A DNA stretch of 64,000 bases from an uncultured Bacteriovoracaceae bacterium (GCA_937923325.1 CAKZUQ010000020.1:1-64000), one strand, 5' to 3'; shown: positions 19,669 to 30,088, counted from the first letter of the stretch. A program made the numbers and translations. The notes: generated from the letters alone by a model not told the origin.

Positions 19669-20043
19669 AATTGTTTTATTTATTTTAATTTTAAAATTTA
19701 CTTCTTCTATACCACTTTTTGCTCTTGCTAAAAGGTTCTTAGCTTTTTTAGCTCTTCCTGAACATCTTGAAATTGCTTTCATAGAGAGTGGTGCTGCCCT
19801 TTTGAATCCATCTTTTGCTTTCATTAAGTCTGACAATATTTTCTTAGTTACTTTTGTGGCTGATGCTTTATCTTTTGAAATAATAAACTCTTCTTGCTTG
19901 TAATATAAGTTGTTGATTTGATTGACTGCGGTATTTGAGCCCTCTATTAGTGATTTAGATGATTTAAAAAGTTTTCTGCATTCACCTTCTGTATTTGCAT
20001 GAGTTATAGATAAAAATATTAATGCTGTAATCAAATATTTCAT
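19654..20043 (-). CDS. Small exported helical protein
   Basis: A 129-residue protein with a signal peptide (MKYLITALIFLSITHANT) and a mature part that is almost entirely helical and basic, with two cysteines (in GECRKL and ISRCSG) that may form one disulfide. ATG is preceded by AAAGGATG. No family recognised. It converges on trmB. Confidence 0.6.
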   Translation of the reverse strand: MKYLITALIFLSITHANTEGECRKLFKSSKSLIEGSNTAVNQINNLYYKQEEFIISKDKASATKVTKKILSDLMKAKDGFKRAAPLSMKAISRCSGRAKKAKNLLARAKSGIEEVNFKIKINKTILADL

Positions 20044-20157
20044 TATTCATCCTTTTTTGAAAAATATGCCTTAAAGTTGCTTTTAAGTCTTTACCAATTG
20101 AAAAACTTACATGTATATACAAGCTAAATGCTTAATATTATTAATAAGAGTGGTAGT

Positions 20158-22440
20158 ATGAATAGTTTAAAAGGATATGTAATTGACTCATTTTGGAATG
20201 AATTTCACTCCGAAGGTGAGGTTGTTTTAACTGTTAAGTCACAAGAAGAACTAGTTGTTCTAAAGTTTACTGGTGAGAGGTTTACCCTTTTTGTTGGACA
20301 GGAAGAATTAATTCCAGAATCGAAAGTCGATACTGTTAAGGAACTACCTCTAAAGGCATTTAATCAAACAAAAGTAAAAGCTCTTTATACTAAAACACAA
20401 TCTCAGTTTTTAGAATTAAAAGAATATTTGACTCAAAATTCAATTAGATCTTATGAGAATGATATTTGGCCTAACGATCGTTTTTTGATGGAAAGATTTA
20501 TCTATGGAGATATCTATATTGAAGGTGAATCAATTGTAGAAGATGGTAAAAAAACGTTCATCAATCCTAGAGTCTCTCCTGCTTCTGATAGTATTTTTAA
20601 ACTTCAAACGCTTAGCTTTGACATTGAAACAGGTGTAAATGGACAAGTGTATTCAATTGGAGTTTGTTATTATGGGCAAAAAAACTTTGAGCATGTATAT
20701 ATGCTAACAGATTCCTTTAAAGTAGAGGATAAGCTTGTGTCTTTTCACTTTGATGAAAAGAACTTAATTAATGCATTCTTAAAAGACTTTCATCAATTAG
20801 ATCCTGATTTGATAGTCGGATGGCATATAGTAGGGTTTGATATTAAATTCCTGATCGAAAGGTGCTTTAAACTTGGAATAAACTTTGAGCTATCTCGTTA
20901 TAAAAAAAAGAGTAACTTTAGAGAGGCCAAAGGAATGGGTGCATATATTGATATTCCAGGTAGAGCAATTATTGATGGGCCTAAAGCTATGAAGGCCATG
21001 TTTTTAAGCTTTGATAATTTAAAGCTCGAAACAGTTGCTAGCTCAGTTTTAAAAACATCAAAAGATATTGCTTCAGACTCTGGCAAGGTTTCTGAAATAG
21101 AAAGGCGCTTTAAAGATGATAAGCTAGCTTTGGCAAAGTATAATCTTCTAGATTGTACTCTTGTTAAAGATATTTATAATAAGCTTAATGTTTTGAGTTT
21201 TTATATTCAAAAGACAAGAAATTCTGGACTTCTTTTTAATAAGTCTGGAATTTCAACACTTGAATTTGACTATAGTTATTTACCTAAATTACATAGAAAA
21301 GGTTATGTTGCTCAAAACTCATCAGACTTTAGTCGTGAGGATCATTCCACTGGGGGATATGTCTTAGAGCCTGTTGCTGGTCTTCATGAAAAGGTTGCAG
21401 TTTTTGACTTTAAAAGCCTTTATCCCTCATTAATAAGAACTTTCAAAATTGATCCATTATCTCTAGTTGAAAGTGATAAAAATACTTTAAGAGTTCCAAG
21501 TGGACATAATTTTTCTCAATCTGAGCACATCCTGCCTGAAATTATTGAAAAACTACTTCACAAAAGAGAGAAAGCAAAATCAGTAGGTGACAGTTCAATG
21601 TCTATGGCCATAAAGATTTTAATGAATAGCTTTTATGGAGTTATGGGTACACCGAAATCTCGATTCTATCATTCTGATCTACCAAGTGCTATAACTCTAA
21701 CCGGACAGTGGTTAATAAAAACAATTATAGAGTTCTTAAATAATAGAGATATTAAGGTTCTTTATGGAGACACGGACTCCATTTTTGTAGACCTAAGTAC
21801 AACTACACTTTTAGAAGATGAATTGTGTTCAGATATGAACGATTTTTTGACGAGTCTTTTAAGAGCTGATTTTAATATAGACTCTTATTTAGAAATCGAA
21901 CACGAAGTGACTTTTGAAAAACTATTCTTCACTAAAACAAGGGATGGCCTTTCTGGTGCAAAGAAAAAGTATGTAGGCTTAAAGGATTTTAATTTAGTTT
22001 TTAAAGGTATGGAGTTTGTCAGAAGTGATTGGACAGATCTGGCAAAAGACTTTCAATATAAACTATTTGAAAATTTCTTTAATGACTATAACCTTGAAAA
22101 CTTTATTAAAGAATATATAAAACAATTAAAAAGTGGTTTATACAACGACATGTTGAGCTATACGAAAAGATTAACTAAAGACATAAATGAGTATACAAAA
22201 AATATTCCAGTTCATGTTAAGGCAGCAAAAATGATTAATCACACTGGTCCATATAGATTAAAAGAGGTAACTTATGTTATGACTCCAAGTGGTGCAATAC
22301 CAGTTAACCTATCTCCATCTCAGTTTGACTATGACCATTATATTGAAAAACAAATAAAACCTCTTGCAGATCAAGTTCTTGCTTACTTTAATAAAAATTA
22401 TGAATCTATTTTTACTGGAGAGCAGTTAGGATTTTTATAA
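20158..22440 (+). CDS. polB: DNA polymerase II (family B)
   Basis: A protein of about 760 residues, close to the 783 of E. coli Pol II. The 3'-5' exonuclease motifs are LSFDIETG (Exo I), GWHIVGFDIKFL (Exo II) and YNLLDC (Exo III). The polymerase motifs are FDFKSLYPSLI (A), MNSFYGVMG (B) and YGDTDSIFVD (C), followed by KKKYVG. All catalytic acids are present. I prefer ATG 20158 because the protein then begins like the family; ATG 20128 is possible. Pol II restarts stalled forks and bypasses lesions. It ends at a strong terminator. Confidence 0.9.
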   Translation: MNSLKGYVIDSFWNEFHSEGEVVLTVKSQEELVVLKFTGERFTLFVGQEELIPESKVDTVKELPLKAFNQTKVKALYTKTQSQFLELKEYLTQNSIRSYENDIWPNDRFLMERFIYGDIYIEGESIVEDGKKTFINPRVSPASDSIFKLQTLSFDIETGVNGQVYSIGVCYYGQKNFEHVYMLTDSFKVEDKLVSFHFDEKNLINAFLKDFHQLDPDLIVGWHIVGFDIKFLIERCFKLGINFELSRYKKKSNFREAKGMGAYIDIPGRAIIDGPKAMKAMFLSFDNLKLETVASSVLKTSKDIASDSGKVSEIERRFKDDKLALAKYNLLDCTLVKDIYNKLNVLSFYIQKTRNSGLLFNKSGISTLEFDYSYLPKLHRKGYVAQNSSDFSREDHSTGGYVLEPVAGLHEKVAVFDFKSLYPSLIRTFKIDPLSLVESDKNTLRVPSGHNFSQSEHILPEIIEKLLHKREKAKSVGDSSMSMAIKILMNSFYGVMGTPKSRFYHSDLPSAITLTGQWLIKTIIEFLNNRDIKVLYGDTDSIFVDLSTTTLLEDELCSDMNDFLTSLLRADFNIDSYLEIEHEVTFEKLFFTKTRDGLSGAKKKYVGLKDFNLVFKGMEFVRSDWTDLAKDFQYKLFENFFNDYNLENFIKEYIKQLKSGLYNDMLSYTKRLTKDINEYTKNIPVHVKAAKMINHTGPYRLKEVTYVMTPSGAIPVNLSPSQFDYDHYIEKQIKPLADQVLAYFNKNYESIFTGEQLGFL

Positions 22441-22444
22441 AAAA

Positions 22445-22470
22445 AAAGCCTCGGTCTAAACCGAGGCTTT
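22445..22470. terminator. Bidirectional terminator between polB and the glutaminase-like gene
   Basis: AAAGCCTCGGT (22445-22455) and ACCGAGGCTTT (22460-22470) form a perfect 11-base-pair stem around CTAA, flanked by A-runs and T-runs. It serves both convergent genes. Confidence 0.9.
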
Positions 22471-22474
22471 CGTA

Positions 22475-23746
22475 TTAACTATTTCTTCTCATTCTTCTTT
22501 GTTCTCTTTCTAGTTCTCTTTGTTTCCTTTGTTGAGCTCTCCTTAATGCTTTAGCTCTTTTCTTTTTTTCTCTTGCTAGCTCTTTTGCTCTTTTTCTTTT
22601 TGCTTTTTCAGCTTTTTCTTGAGCTTTTTCTTCCTCTTCAAGCTTCTTTTCTAAGTCTTTATCTCTGGACGTTAAGTAAGTCTTAAAGAATTCTAACTCA
22701 GGTCTATGGGATTTTCTAAATTCAGTAAGAGACATCCATAAGTAGTAGTCAGAGAACTCATGCATTTGATAATTTGCACCATCATCATAATATTTTTGAT
22801 TGTACATATCTTTACCATTTGCAAATTGTCTTGTTGTATTTAAGTTTTCTGTATTAACAGGATACCTAAGAGTCGTGTTGATAATAGAGTTAATTTCGCT
22901 TTGATTACTTAATTTTCCTGGTGCATGTTTACCAAGTGTTCCATAATTTAAAACTCTAAGCTCTCCAGTTGCATAGTAATACATAGAAGATTTTTGATAG
23001 TGACACCACTCTGTATATTGGTTTTTATCAAACTCTTCGATGTTATTAATTTCTCTACATTCGATTGGCTTAGTAGTTCCATTAGCTTCAACTCCAATGT
23101 ACTTCATCGTCTTCATTGTCTTTTTTAATTTTTTCTTTGCATCTTTTAATTGAGACTTTAAAAGTCTCTCTTCTTCTAGTGTATTCGTTCCTCTTAGTTC
23201 TTTTTCAAGCTTTGGAACTTTATTCGTGTATTTCTTTAAGTCATCTTTAAGTTTTCTAGCTCTTCTTTTTAAGAAAAACTCACCTCTGTTAGATAGCTTT
23301 TGTACCCAAGTCTTAAGTGGCATTGCTCCACCATGATTTGGAAAAACTACTGGGTCAAAAACCATAACTTCTCCATCCTCATTTTCAACAGCTGGAGCAA
23401 CATGAAAATCCCATACAATACTACTTCCACCATTTAACCTTCTTGCTATGAAACCAGTTTCTCCCTGACTATCAAGTTCTTGGTTAAATTTATTTGTATA
23501 GTGAAAGAAAACCTTAATAGGTCTTGCGTTATATTTGTGTACCATTTGGTAAGACCAGATATATGCTCTCTTAAAGCAATCATCACCTTTTAATTTGTCT
23601 TTTTTAAAAAGACTTTTGTAAATAGAATTTATTTCTTGCATACTATGTCTTGAAGGCTCATAATCTAATGCAGAAACAGGTTGAGCTTGCAAAGTTCCAA
23701 TTGAACTTAAAAGAGCGACACCAAGACCAATTATGGATTTTTTCAT
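22475..23746 (-). CDS. Secreted protein-glutaminase-like deamidase with basic coiled-coil tail
   Basis: A 423-residue exported protein (signal peptide ending LQAQ). Residues about 50-140 resemble bacterial protein-glutamine glutaminases: Cys57 in DDCFKRAYIWSYQM, His115 in SIVWDFHVAPAV and Asp131 in VMVFDPVVFPN give the Cys-His-Asp triad in the family's W-x-x-H-V-A and V-x-D-P contexts. Residues 150-215 form a charged coiled coil, and the last 65 residues are almost pure K/R/E/A. The enzyme would convert protein glutamine to glutamate outside the cytoplasm. The triad assignment is from pattern alone. ATG follows AGGAG. Confidence 0.72.
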   Translation of the reverse strand: MKKSIIGLGVALLSSIGTLQAQPVSALDYEPSRHSMQEINSIYKSLFKKDKLKGDDCFKRAYIWSYQMVHKYNARPIKVFFHYTNKFNQELDSQGETGFIARRLNGGSSIVWDFHVAPAVENEDGEVMVFDPVVFPNHGGAMPLKTWVQKLSNRGEFFLKRRARKLKDDLKKYTNKVPKLEKELRGTNTLEEERLLKSQLKDAKKKLKKTMKTMKYIGVEANGTTKPIECREINNIEEFDKNQYTEWCHYQKSSMYYYATGELRVLNYGTLGKHAPGKLSNQSEINSIINTTLRYPVNTENLNTTRQFANGKDMYNQKYYDDGANYQMHEFSDYYLWMSLTEFRKSHRPELEFFKTYLTSRDKDLEKKLEEEEKAQEKAEKAKRKRAKELAREKKKRAKALRRAQQRKQRELEREQRRMRRNS

Positions 23747-23932
23747 ATTTTTCTCCTAATTTAGTAACTATTTATATATCTTTATCATTTTTTTGTGTGT
23801 AGTGTTATTTCTTTTTGTGCTCTGTGTAAAATATTCTTGATTTTAGATAATATCTACATTATGTTGATTTGAACTTGTGATTTTCACAAGTTAGAGCTAA
23901 AAGTCTTACATCTTTTTATCTAGGAGTTTAGT

Positions 23933-24919
23933 TTGAATTTGTTCGTGCTTTTCGCTGTTATTGTTATATCCATTACTAAATCTGCTTATGCAGAAATAAA
24001 ACCACTTGTTATTTATGGAAAGGATAATAGGAAAGATATATTTGAAGTGAAAGACTATAGAGTATTAAAGAACTCTAAGGCCATTGCGACAAGAGTGCAT
24101 AAAAGTGATTATAAAGTAGAAACCCATTGGTTTAATTATGCTAATTTCTTAGACGTAAATAAGCTAGGAAGTCCTTTTGGTGAAGGTCTTTGTTCGGATG
24201 AAAAGTTTGTTGAACAAGAAACTCTTGGAGATTGTACAGGATTTTTGATTAAAAAAGATATACTTGTAACAGCTGCTCACTGTGTTGCTGACTTTGATGG
24301 AGTTGTTGAAAATAAATCTAATGCCAATTGTAAAGGGATGAGATGGGTTTTTAACTTTGAAAAAAGAAGCAGTAAATCTAAGAGTGCAATAAGAAATACA
24401 GATCTTCATGCTTATCCGCTGGATGATATTTATAGTTGCAAAAAAATAATTTACTCAAAACGAAGTTCTAAACGAGACGAGAATGACAATTTTTTAAACT
24501 ATATGGACTATGCAGTTATTAAGCTAGATAGAGAAGTTAAAAACGCTACTGTATTGAAGCTATCAAAGGAAAATACTAGAGTTGGTACAAAAGTATATTC
24601 AATTGGTCATCCATCTGGACTTCCAAAAAAAGTAACTAATAATGCAAAGGTTTTAAAGAATGATTCTTCTAAGTCTATCTTTGAAACTAATCTTGATTCA
24701 TTTTCTGGAAGTTCTGGTTCTCCAGTTTTTAATGCAAAAACACATGAGGTTGTCGGAATTTTAGTTGCTGGAAGAGAGGACTATTTTTTTGATGAGGTTA
24801 ATGATTGTTATAGAACCAATAAATGTACTGCCAGTGGATCATATTGTATGGGACAACCACAAGATGAACCAACAGAATCAGCTACCAAAATCGAGTACAT
24901 TAACGACTTAAAGCTGTAG
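23933..24919 (+). CDS. Secreted trypsin-like serine protease
   Basis: A 328-residue exported protein (signal peptide MNLFVLFAVIVISITKSAYA). The chymotrypsin-fold triad is visible: His116 in LVTAAHCVAD, Asp192 in MDYAVIKLD and Ser261 in SFSGSSGSPVFN. The pattern YSIGHPSG and GSSGSP is closest to glutamyl-endopeptidase-type enzymes (V8-like). Six or more cysteines suggest disulfides. TTG start 23933 follows TAGGAG. Its 3' end overlaps the convergent subtilase gene by 20 bases. Confidence 0.87.
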   Translation: MNLFVLFAVIVISITKSAYAEIKPLVIYGKDNRKDIFEVKDYRVLKNSKAIATRVHKSDYKVETHWFNYANFLDVNKLGSPFGEGLCSDEKFVEQETLGDCTGFLIKKDILVTAAHCVADFDGVVENKSNANCKGMRWVFNFEKRSSKSKSAIRNTDLHAYPLDDIYSCKKIIYSKRSSKRDENDNFLNYMDYAVIKLDREVKNATVLKLSKENTRVGTKVYSIGHPSGLPKKVTNNAKVLKNDSSKSIFETNLDSFSGSSGSPVFNAKTHEVVGILVAGREDYFFDEVNDCYRTNKCTASGSYCMGQPQDEPTESATKIEYINDLKL

Positions 24920-26243
24920 CAGCATTTACTACTCCCGATAATCTTATCCTTCCATCTAGGTTTGAATGGTATTCAACACTTTGCTCTATAATTTGTTTGA
25001 TTTGAGCATATGTATAACTTGGGTATTTACTTTTAACCAGTGCTGCTACTCCTGATACTATTGGAGTGGCCATACTTGTTCCTATATTCCCCACATAAGT
25101 TGTATCTGTTGTAGTACATGCACCATTACAGTTTGGTATGCTTGTTGCTAATAATGGTCCTGTACTTACATCTCCACCTGGTGCTGCGATATCGACAGTT
25201 GATTGACCATAATTTGAATAATTAGTTAGTTGATCATATAAATTTACAGATGCTACAGATAAGACATTATTTGAATTTATATTCGCTGGATATATTGGAG
25301 ATCCATCATTGCAATCTCCAACACCGTCACTTCCACCATTTCCACTGGCCGCAATTATTAAAGAGTTATTCGTTTGTGCAAATTGCACTGAATTTATTAA
25401 ATTTTGAAGATCTGAAGTTAGAGTTGGGACACTTCCTCCTAAAGATAAGTTTATGATATCTGCACCTTGGTCTATTGCATAAAGTATACCTTGAGCAATT
25501 GTTGCTAAATCTCCAGAACCATCAGCTCCTAAAACTTTAATAGGTAAGATCTTTGCTTTTGGTGCAACCCCTCCAAAAGTTCCAGCTGCTAATCCCGCTA
25601 CATGTGTTCCATGTCCATTATCATCTATTGGGTAAGCATCACCATTAAAAAAATCCCATCCCACATAATCGTCCTTTAAACCATTTTGATCACTATCAAT
25701 ACCATCAGCAGATTGCTCTGATGTGTTTGTTTTAATATTTGGACTTAGGTGAGGATGATTGTAATAAACTCCCGTGTCAATAATTGCGATTGTAACGCCT
25801 TCACCTTGAAAGCTTCCTAAGTTTAAAGCTCCAATTTGACTTAGATGAGGGAATGATAGCTGTGCATTTGAGTTTCTGTATACAGGTGTGTGTGCACCAT
25901 AAAATGGTACATTCTCAACTGAAGATATATTAATATCTGAATCAGAGCTTTTCTCTATTAATGGAGAATCATAAATTTTATTGGAAATAAACTTTGAATT
26001 TGGAATAAGTTTTATTAATTCACTTTGACTAATGCCTACGTACTCAATCAGCTGTCTTTTTTCATTTATTACTCTGAATTGAAGACCGTGTGATTGCGCT
26101 AGCTTTTCAGCTTGTGACCTTGTACTACAAGCAGTAATTATACCAAGCTGAGATTCTGTTGTCGGTGCAGATGATAATTCAGTTAGACTTTGACCACAAG
26201 AGGCCAGTATAGTTAATCCTAATAGTACTGAAATCCTTTTCAT
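24900..26243 (-). CDS. Subtilisin-like serine protease lipoprotein
   Basis: A 447-residue S8 peptidase with lipobox LASC (Cys16). Residues about 37-95 form an I9-type propeptide. The catalytic triad is Asp156 (IAIIDTGVY), His211 (NGHGTHVAG) and Ser390 (GTSMATP), with oxyanion Asn302 (SGNGG). The lipobox would hold the enzyme on the envelope. ATG follows AAGGGG. Together with the neighbouring trypsin-like protease it suggests extracellular protein breakdown. Confidence 0.9.
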   Translation of the reverse strand: MKRISVLLGLTILASCGQSLTELSSAPTTESQLGIITACSTRSQAEKLAQSHGLQFRVINEKRQLIEYVGISQSELIKLIPNSKFISNKIYDSPLIEKSSDSDINISSVENVPFYGAHTPVYRNSNAQLSFPHLSQIGALNLGSFQGEGVTIAIIDTGVYYNHPHLSPNIKTNTSEQSADGIDSDQNGLKDDYVGWDFFNGDAYPIDDNGHGTHVAGLAAGTFGGVAPKAKILPIKVLGADGSGDLATIAQGILYAIDQGADIINLSLGGSVPTLTSDLQNLINSVQFAQTNNSLIIAASGNGGSDGVGDCNDGSPIYPANINSNNVLSVASVNLYDQLTNYSNYGQSTVDIAAPGGDVSTGPLLATSIPNCNGACTTTDTTYVGNIGTSMATPIVSGVAALVKSKYPSYTYAQIKQIIEQSVEYHSNLDGRIRLSGVVNAATALSR

Positions 26244-26399
26244 ATTTTATCCCCTTTTAAGATCAATTCCTACGATCTTATTGTATATAGAGCAATATCT
26301 ATGCCATAGCTTTGATACGTAATTTAGACAAGTTAACAAAAGCATATTGACCTCTGGTGCCAACTTGGCAATGACTGTAAGTAATAATATATTTATTAA

Positions 26400-29192
26400 A
26401 TGAAAAATATCTCTATTAAAGGTGCTAAAGTACATAATCTTAAAAATATCGACATCGATATTCCTAGGAACTCACTTACTGTAATTACAGGGCCAAGTGG
26501 TTCTGGAAAGTCTTCATTAGCATTTGATACCATTTATGCCGAAGGACAAAGAAGATATGTAGAATCTTTATCATCTTATGCCAGACAGTTTTTAGGTCAA
26601 ATGGAAGCCCCTGATGTTGAGAGTATAACAGGCTTAAGTCCAGCTATTGCTATTGATCAAAAAAGTACATCGAAAAACCCAAGATCCACAGTTGGAACTA
26701 TAACTGAGGTTTATGATTATTTGAGAGTCTTTTTCGCAAGAGTTGGAGATGCATATTGTCCTGTGAGCGGTGATGCTTTAAAGTCCCAGTCCGCTCAAAA
26801 AATAGTTGATGACCTTTTAAAGAATCCCGAGAAAACAAAATTACAAATACTAGCTCCGATTTTAAGTGATCAAAAAGGAGAACATAAAGAGTTACTTGGA
26901 AGATACTTATCTATGGGTTTTTCAAAGATTAGAGTTAACGGAAAAATTCAAGTCCTAGATGATTCTGTAAAACTACATAAGACTAAAAAAAATAATGCTG
27001 AAATTATAATTGATAGAATTGTTGTAAAAAAAGGTTTAAGAGCAAGGCTGACAGATTCTATTGAGCAAGCTTTAAAAATAGGAGGAGGAAATACTTTTGT
27101 TTTAGTAAATGAGACTGAAAAGTTTTACTCTGAAAATTTATATTCACCAAAAAGTGGAATCAGCTACCCTGAATTAGAGCCTAGGCTTTTTTCTTTTAAT
27201 TCTCCGGTAGGAGCTTGTCCTAGTTGTAATGGTCTAGGGGTAACAAAAGTTTTTGATAGAGCTAAGTATATTGAATCTGAGGATCTATCAATTAAGGAAG
27301 GTGCAATTATTCCTCTTGGAAAAAATGGAGGCTTTTATTACACGATGGTCAAGTCTATCTTAAAAGAAGAGGGCGTGAAAGAAACAGATCCTATTTCTAA
27401 GTGGCCTAAAAAGGTTAAAAATATAATTTTTGAAGGGTCTGATAAGGTTTATAAATATTCATTTAAATCGACAAATGCTTCTTATGAATTCAATAAGCCG
27501 TTTCCTGGTCTTGATACTTGGTTAAATCGTAGATACCTAGAGTCTAAGTCTGATAAAGTAAGATCTGACTTAGAAAAATATATGATGGTTGAAGAGTGTC
27601 CAAGTTGTAATGGGTTAAGACTTAATGATTATGCTAGAAACGTGAAAGTTAAAGGTATGGGAATTATGGAAATATCTCAACTTCCAATAGAAGATGCTTA
27701 CCTCTTTTTTAAAAAGTTAAAGTTTTCTGGTAACAAGAAAATTATTGCAGATAAACTCCTTAAAGAAATCAACAACAGATTAAGATTTCTTGTTGATGTT
27801 GGTCTAACTTATCTTACTTTAAATCGAAGTAGTGCGACTCTATCTGGTGGAGAGGCACAGCGAATTAGACTCGCAACGCAAATTGGTTCAGCTTTGTCTG
27901 GAGTACTTTATGTTTTGGATGAACCAAGTATTGGGTTACATCAAAGAGATAATGACAAACTTATCAAAACGCTACAAGAATTAAGAGATCTGGGAAATAC
28001 AGTAATTGTTGTTGAACATGATGAAGACACCATGCTTGCTTCTGATCATTTAATTGATATCGGTCCACTCGCAGGTGTTCACGGTGGTAATATTGTTAGT
28101 CAAGGAACTGTTGCTGAGGTTAAAAAGACAAATTCAATAACTGCTAACTATCTAAGTAAAAAATTAAAAATACAAGTACCTAAAAGTAGAAGAAGTCCTG
28201 TTGGCGAAATTATTATTAAAGAGATATCTAAAAATAATTTAAACAAATTAAATGTTACGATTCCCCTTAAGGTTATGGCCTGTATTAGTGGGGTTAGTGG
28301 TAGCGGTAAATCTACTTTAGTTCACAACGCTTTAGTTCCTGGGGTTAAGTCTAAAATTAGAAGACTGAGTACTGTAAAGAACTATTTCAAATCAATAAAA
28401 ATTGATTCAGATATTGATCAAGTTATAGAGATTGATCAAAGTCCTATAGGTAGAACACCTAAGTCTAACCCAGCAACATACACAAAGCTATTTGATAAAA
28501 TAAGAGCTTTGTATGCATCAACAAATGAAGCAAAGGTTAGAGGTTATAAACAGGGACGATTTAGTTTTAATGTTAAAGGCGGAAGGTGTGAATCTTGCGA
28601 AGGAAATGGTTCTTTAAAGATAGAAATGAACTTTCTTCCTGATGTATTTATTAAGTGTTCCGACTGTGAAGGAAAAAGATATAATGCTGAAACTTTAAGT
28701 ATTACTTATCGTGGTAAAAATATTGCTGAAGTTTTAGATATGACAATAGAAGAGGCCATGAACTTCTTTGAAAATCATAAACTTATTCACAGGGCCCTTA
28801 AGACAATGAATGATGTAGGCCTTGGGTATTTAAAATTAGGACAATCTTCAACTACTTTATCTGGTGGTGAAGCTCAAAGACTTAAACTTTCTAGAGAACT
28901 TAGCAAATCTACAAAAGGACATTGCTTATATGTTCTCGATGAACCAACAACAGGTCTTCACTTTAAAGATGTTCAAGTTCTTTTAGATGCTATGAATAGG
29001 TTAGTTGACCAAGGGCACAGTATGGTTGTAATTGAGCATAACTTAGATGTTATTAAATCTAGTGATTATGTTATTGATCTTGGACCTGATGGTGGAGTAA
29101 ATGGAGGACAAATTGTTGCAGAAGGTCCTCCTGAAAAGATTGTAAAAATTAAGAAGTCAATTACAGGTAAGTATCTAAAAAACCTTCTTTAA
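26400..29192 (+). CDS. uvrA: UvrABC system protein A
   Basis: A complete 930-residue UvrA (E. coli 940). Two ABC modules are present: Walker A GPSGSGKSS near residue 31 with two CxxC zinc pairs (CPSCNGLG, CPSCNGLR), and a second Walker A GVSGSGKST with the zinc segment GRCESCEGNG...CSDCEGKR. Both LSGGEAQR signatures are intact. It recognises DNA damage and loads UvrB for nucleotide excision repair. Only a weak ribosome site is visible. No LexA-like operator was found by eye. Confidence 0.96.
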   Translation: MKNISIKGAKVHNLKNIDIDIPRNSLTVITGPSGSGKSSLAFDTIYAEGQRRYVESLSSYARQFLGQMEAPDVESITGLSPAIAIDQKSTSKNPRSTVGTITEVYDYLRVFFARVGDAYCPVSGDALKSQSAQKIVDDLLKNPEKTKLQILAPILSDQKGEHKELLGRYLSMGFSKIRVNGKIQVLDDSVKLHKTKKNNAEIIIDRIVVKKGLRARLTDSIEQALKIGGGNTFVLVNETEKFYSENLYSPKSGISYPELEPRLFSFNSPVGACPSCNGLGVTKVFDRAKYIESEDLSIKEGAIIPLGKNGGFYYTMVKSILKEEGVKETDPISKWPKKVKNIIFEGSDKVYKYSFKSTNASYEFNKPFPGLDTWLNRRYLESKSDKVRSDLEKYMMVEECPSCNGLRLNDYARNVKVKGMGIMEISQLPIEDAYLFFKKLKFSGNKKIIADKLLKEINNRLRFLVDVGLTYLTLNRSSATLSGGEAQRIRLATQIGSALSGVLYVLDEPSIGLHQRDNDKLIKTLQELRDLGNTVIVVEHDEDTMLASDHLIDIGPLAGVHGGNIVSQGTVAEVKKTNSITANYLSKKLKIQVPKSRRSPVGEIIIKEISKNNLNKLNVTIPLKVMACISGVSGSGKSTLVHNALVPGVKSKIRRLSTVKNYFKSIKIDSDIDQVIEIDQSPIGRTPKSNPATYTKLFDKIRALYASTNEAKVRGYKQGRFSFNVKGGRCESCEGNGSLKIEMNFLPDVFIKCSDCEGKRYNAETLSITYRGKNIAEVLDMTIEEAMNFFENHKLIHRALKTMNDVGLGYLKLGQSSTTLSGGEAQRLKLSRELSKSTKGHCLYVLDEPTTGLHFKDVQVLLDAMNRLVDQGHSMVVIEHNLDVIKSSDYVIDLGPDGGVNGGQIVAEGPPEKIVKIKKSITGKYLKNLL

Positions 29193-29225
29193 TATAACTT
29201 TATTTTAAGGAAGACCAGCTTTCTA

Positions 29226-29597
29226 CTATTTTGCAAGTATACAGTTATAGTAAATACTAGAACTAGGGTTATAAGTTTTTCCATACCAATGAACAGACTT
29301 ATTATGCTTGTCAAAAGAAAGATATACTGGGTCTGTGATATTGAATCTATTGCTGTCATGACAAAATACAATATTTGTATATTGAGTTGTTAAACAAACA
29401 TCTCTTCTGCTAAATTCGTCGTAATGTGAGTTTAGTAATGGCATTGAGTTTACTGATGTAATTTTTGATTCTTTATCTATCTCAATTATTAAATATTCAT
29501 CTTGGTCATATTGAACATTTGTATCATCGATTTCACAAATAAAAGTAGTCTCAGAAAATGCTGCGAAACTCATTAATAAGATTAGTACATAATACAT
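29226..29597 (-). CDS. Small exported protein, cysteine-containing
   Basis: A 123-residue protein with signal peptide MYYVLILLMSFAAFS and four or five cysteines in the mature part (FICEID, DVCLTT, IVFCHD, YYNCIL), likely disulfide-bonded and beta-rich. Ribosome site TAGGAG before ATG. Nine bases separate it from the upstream gene on the same strand, so the two are probably co-transcribed. No family recognised. Confidence 0.6.
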   Translation of the reverse strand: MYYVLILLMSFAAFSETTFICEIDDTNVQYDQDEYLIIEIDKESKITSVNSMPLLNSHYDEFSRRDVCLTTQYTNIVFCHDSNRFNITDPVYLSFDKHNKSVHWYGKTYNPSSSIYYNCILAK

Positions 29598-29606
29598 AGA
29601 TAACTC

Positions 29607-30005
29607 CTATTTATAACACTTCAGCTTCGTTGAAGACTGTATTGAAAAATCATGTTTGTCTTTAACGTAAGCTTTAATTTTAAATTTATTTTTAGTTAAA
29701 AATTTTTGATATTCTTTGTTTGTAATCTCTATATTTAACTTATCGTTTGTGACAATGTCTTTAAATGATAGAGCAATTTTAGAATCACTTTTGTTTTGAT
29801 TGAAATTGTTTGCGTTCCTTGAAGTGATCTTTGTTTCAAATATAACTTGATTTCTTTTAAGCCAAACAACTACTGTACTTGATTTGTTCATCTTTAAAAC
29901 TAAAGCGTGCTTTGGCGATAAAAGTGATGATAAACATGTAATATTAAATTCAGCATAAGCTGAAGTACTTAAAAATATGAATAAATAAATAAAAATAAAT
30001 CTCAT
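29607..30005 (-). CDS. Small exported protein
   Basis: A 132-residue protein with signal peptide MRFIFIYLFIFLSTSAYA and two cysteines (ITCLSS near the start, KLKCYK at the end), an arrangement consistent with one disulfide closing a beta-sandwich. The ribosome site AAAGGAC lies in a short hairpin (30007-30023: GTCCT with AGGAC). No family recognised. It precedes the gene at 29226. Confidence 0.58.
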   Translation of the reverse strand: MRFIFIYLFIFLSTSAYAEFNITCLSSLLSPKHALVLKMNKSSTVVVWLKRNQVIFETKITSRNANNFNQNKSDSKIALSFKDIVTNDKLNIEITNKEYQKFLTKNKFKIKAYVKDKHDFSIQSSTKLKCYK

Positions 30006-30088
30006 AATGTCCTTTTTTTAGGACTTTAGCTTTTTATCTTTTCATTTTCTATAACTCTTAATGAATGTGTATTTTTTATATAGCAAAA

